In this document: positions 7,798 through 9,058 of the stretch, in pieces | Numbering within the stretch: the stretch's first letter is position 1 | Layout of the letters: each line of letters begins with the position of its first letter | The notes under the pieces: model-generated | The model's input: the letters and a program-made list of their open reading frames with translations, nothing else | Told to the model about the DNA's origin: nothing | Database searches by the model: none | Made by a program: the position numbers and the translations under genes | Source of the DNA: an uncultured Thiotrichaceae bacterium | GTDB taxonomy: Bacteria > Pseudomonadota > Gammaproteobacteria > Thiotrichales > Thiotrichaceae | Direction of reading: 5' to 3' | DNA length: 9,058 nucleotides | Assembly: GCA_938038645.1 (NCBI GenBank) | Contig: CALHTA010000118.1 | Span: forward strand, 1-9,058

Positions 7798-8322
7798 ATG
7801 GAATCGGCAAAGCGTGAATTTATCCCTCTCAATTTAGCCGTTTTAACGGTGTCTGATTCTCGAACTGAGGCAGATGATAAGTCTGGCCAGACATTGGTAA
7901 AGCTACTAGAGAAAGACGGGCATACTCCTTTTGACAAGCAAATCGTTAAGGATGATCGCTATGAAATTAGAGCGATGATTTCAAAATGGATTGCTGATCC
8001 TAAAGTGCAGGCTATCGTTACGACTGGTGGCACTGGTCTCACTGGAAGGGATGGAACGCCTGAAGCGATTGAGCCGCTATTTGATAAAAAGATAGATGGC
8101 TTCGGCGAAATGTTTAGAGTGCTTTCATATGATTTGATTGGCACTTCAACACTTCAATCGCGGGCAGTTGCTGGAACGGCTAATGGTACTTTTATATTTT
8201 GTTTGCCTGGGTCGACCGGAGCTTGCAAAGATGGCTGGTCAAAACTTATCTCTGCCCAGTTAGACTATCGTACTCGACCATGCAATTTGGTTGAAATTAT
8301 GCCCCGCTTGATGGAAAGCTAA
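7798..8322 (+). CDS. moaB: MoaB, MogA/MoaB-family molybdopterin biosynthesis protein
   Basis: This is a small soluble protein of the MogA/MoaB/CinA fold that binds molybdopterin. MogA-type members adenylylate molybdopterin before metal insertion; E. coli MoaB is structurally related but its activity is unclear. The molybdopterin-binding motif TGGTGLTGRD is at 76-85, followed by TPEAIEPLFD, GFGEMFR and GTSTLQSRAVAG. The ending around RTRPCNLVEIMPRL and the length of 174 (170 in E. coli MoaB) fit MoaB better than MogA. A GGAG ribosome site at 7788-7791 supports the start. The gene is 76 bases after iscX on the same strand, with no terminator and no clear promoter between them, so it may be a tail gene of the isc transcript. 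A hairpin overlaps its stop codon. Confidence 0.92.
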   Translation: MESAKREFIPLNLAVLTVSDSRTEADDKSGQTLVKLLEKDGHTPFDKQIVKDDRYEIRAMISKWIADPKVQAIVTTGGTGLTGRDGTPEAIEPLFDKKIDGFGEMFRVLSYDLIGTSTLQSRAVAGTANGTFIFCLPGSTGACKDGWSKLISAQLDYRTRPCNLVEIMPRLMES

Positions 8323-8339
8323 GCTTTTTTAAGCTTAGC
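8318..8339. repeat. Perfect 9-bp hairpin overlapping the moaB stop codon
   Basis: GCTAAGCTT (8318-8326) and AAGCTTAGC (8331-8339) form a perfect stem around a TTTT loop. The left arm contains the moaB stop codon. A U-tract is missing on the + strand (GTTAACAATT follows), and on the - strand only three Ts come after the stem. It is therefore not a textbook terminator, though it could still protect the moaB mRNA 3' end or pause polymerase. Confidence 0.6.
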
Positions 8340-8580
8340 GTTAACAATTAGTATGGCACCAGATATAGAAAATCTTGGTACCAAATAACACCAACTTCAT
8401 GATAATTTAGTTGGCTGCGCAGTTAAAACTGCATAATCACTTCCCAATAATAAGTATAACTTTGTTTAGACGTAAGCTTTAATTAATTTAAAGCTTGATT
8501 ACTAGTCTGCGAATGTTTTGTACGGCGATGTTGTTGAGAAGTCATTTCTGTATGTGATTCAATAGCTTAGTGAGGATAAT
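8340..8580. other. Gene-free spacer upstream of gltB with several inverted repeats
   Basis: No credible gene lies here. Three inverted repeats stand out. An imperfect one pairs TGGCACCAGAT (8354-8364) with ATCTTGGTACCA (8372-8383), with one mismatch and one bulge around a 7-base loop. A short palindrome GCAGTT-AA-AACTGC lies at 8419-8432. A perfect 9-base pair AAGCTTTAA/TTAAAGCTT lies at 8474-8482 and 8488-8496. The gltB promoter probably lies here, but I cannot assign -35 and -10 boxes with confidence; AT-rich candidates such as TATAAC near 8456 lack a good partner. No sigma-54 pattern was found. Confidence 0.55.
8474..8496. repeat. Perfect palindrome upstream of gltB (possible operator)
   Basis: AAGCTTTAA at 8474-8482 and TTAAAGCTT at 8488-8496 are perfect reverse complements separated by five bases (TTAAT). 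The centre is AT-rich and the whole element spans 23 bases, a plausible size for a dimeric regulator site about 85 bases before the gltB start codon. The AAGCTT core is shared with the hairpin at the end of moaB, giving four copies within about 180 bases. The function is unknown, and a regulator cannot be named from sequence. Confidence 0.45.
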
Positions 8581-9058
8581 ATGCATCTAGGATCGTTACC
8601 TGAAAAACAAGGTTTGTACGACCCAGCTAATGAGCATGACGCCTGTGGTGTCGGTTTTGTAGCTCATATCAAAGGCGAGAAAAGCCATGGAATAGTTGAA
8701 CAGGGTTTAACTATTTTAAAACGCATTGTACATCGTGGTGCGGTAGGTGCAGACCCCAAAGCAGGTGATGGCGCTGGTTTATTAATGCAAGTCCCCGATA
8801 CCTTCTTTCGCGAAGTCGTTGATTTCACTCTTCCAGCCGCTGGAAGTTATGGCGTTGGTATGTTGTTCTTGCCTAAAAACGATGAGCATAGAGAGTTTTT
8901 AGAGCAAGTCGTTAACAACACGATTGAAGCAGAAGGTTTAAATTTGCTTGGATGGCGTACTGTTCCTGTTGATAACACGGATTTAGGTGAGAGTGTAAAG
9001 CCTACCGAGCCTACGATACGTCAGGTGTTTGTAGCAGGTGCTGACAATACCGATCAAG
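8581..9058 (+). CDS. gltB: GltB, glutamate synthase (NADPH) large subunit, 5' part only
   Basis: GltB with GltD converts glutamine and 2-oxoglutarate to two glutamates. Only the first 159 of roughly 1,500 residues are visible; the gene runs off the window end. The visible part is the class II glutamine amidotransferase domain, which releases ammonia from glutamine. Cys22 in HDACGVGF is the predicted N-terminal nucleophile, exposed by removing a 21-residue propeptide. Further family motifs are HRGAVGADPKAGDGAGLL (51-68) and the block around YGVGMLFLPK. The opening LPEKQGLYDPANEHDACGVGF looks more like the GltB of alphaproteobacteria and many non-enteric bacteria than the shorter E. coli start. 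A TGAGGA ribosome site (8571-8576) supports this ATG. GltB elsewhere binds FMN and a [3Fe-4S] cluster, making it a potential client of the ISC system. Confidence 0.95.
   Translation, partial: MHLGSLPEKQGLYDPANEHDACGVGFVAHIKGEKSHGIVEQGLTILKRIVHRGAVGADPKAGDGAGLLMQVPDTFFREVVDFTLPAAGSYGVGMLFLPKNDEHREFLEQVVNNTIEAEGLNLLGWRTVPVDNTDLGESVKPTEPTIRQVFVAGADNTDQ

Noticed and set aside
8354..8370. Possible sigma-54 promoter suggested by TGGCAC upstream of gltB
   Set aside because: The required TTGC element at the -12 spacing is absent (ATAG there instead), so the pattern does not hold.
8353..8388. Tiny open frame of 11 codons (starting MAPDIENL) in the moaB-gltB spacer
   Set aside because: It has no ribosome binding site, is very short and coincides with the imperfect hairpin, which explains the sequence equally well.

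Overview
This window looks like chromosomal DNA of a gammaproteobacterium with moderate, slightly AT-leaning base composition. The evidence is a complete housekeeping iron-sulfur cluster (ISC) locus in the order typical of that class (iscR-iscS-iscU-iscA-hscB-hscA-fdx-iscX). Its proteins keep the lengths, and in IscR, IscU, IscA and Fdx also the ligand numbering, of the Escherichia coli proteins. The GltB N-terminus is not of the short E. coli type, so a non-enteric, perhaps marine, gammaproteobacterium is plausible. That last point is inference only.

Layout. Positions 1-1979 are the end of a peptide/nickel-type ABC importer operon: the last 108 residues of a DppC-like permease, overlapping by four bases a double-domain ATPase of 551 residues. 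Next comes a short intergenic region with a recognisable promoter, in which a near-consensus type 1 IscR operator covers the -35 box. The isc genes run from 2072 to 7721, all on the + strand. Their only obvious internal break is a hairpin-plus-U-tract terminator between iscA and hscB. A moaB gene (molybdenum cofactor biosynthesis) follows at 7798-8322. A 258-base spacer rich in inverted repeats then leads into gltB, the glutamate synthase large subunit, which runs off the window end.

How the genes work together. IscS takes sulfur from cysteine, IscU is the scaffold on which clusters are built, ferredoxin (Fdx) supplies electrons, and the HscA/HscB chaperone pair releases clusters from IscU through its LPPVK motif. 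IscA is an iron-sulfur carrier, IscX an accessory iron-binding modulator, and IscR the cluster-sensing repressor of the whole set. GltB belongs to an iron-sulfur flavoenzyme and is a potential client of the pathway. MoaB acts in the pathway started by the iron-sulfur enzyme MoaA, but co-regulation is not shown.

I see no mobile element, CRISPR array, tRNA, rRNA or unknown protein-coding gene. The proteins are conventional. What merits a second look lies in non-coding RNA or DNA structure: the attenuator-like three-arm arrangement between iscA and hscB, the alternative hairpins between iscR and iscS, and the palindromes ahead of gltB. I did not find a convincing undescribed biological system here.
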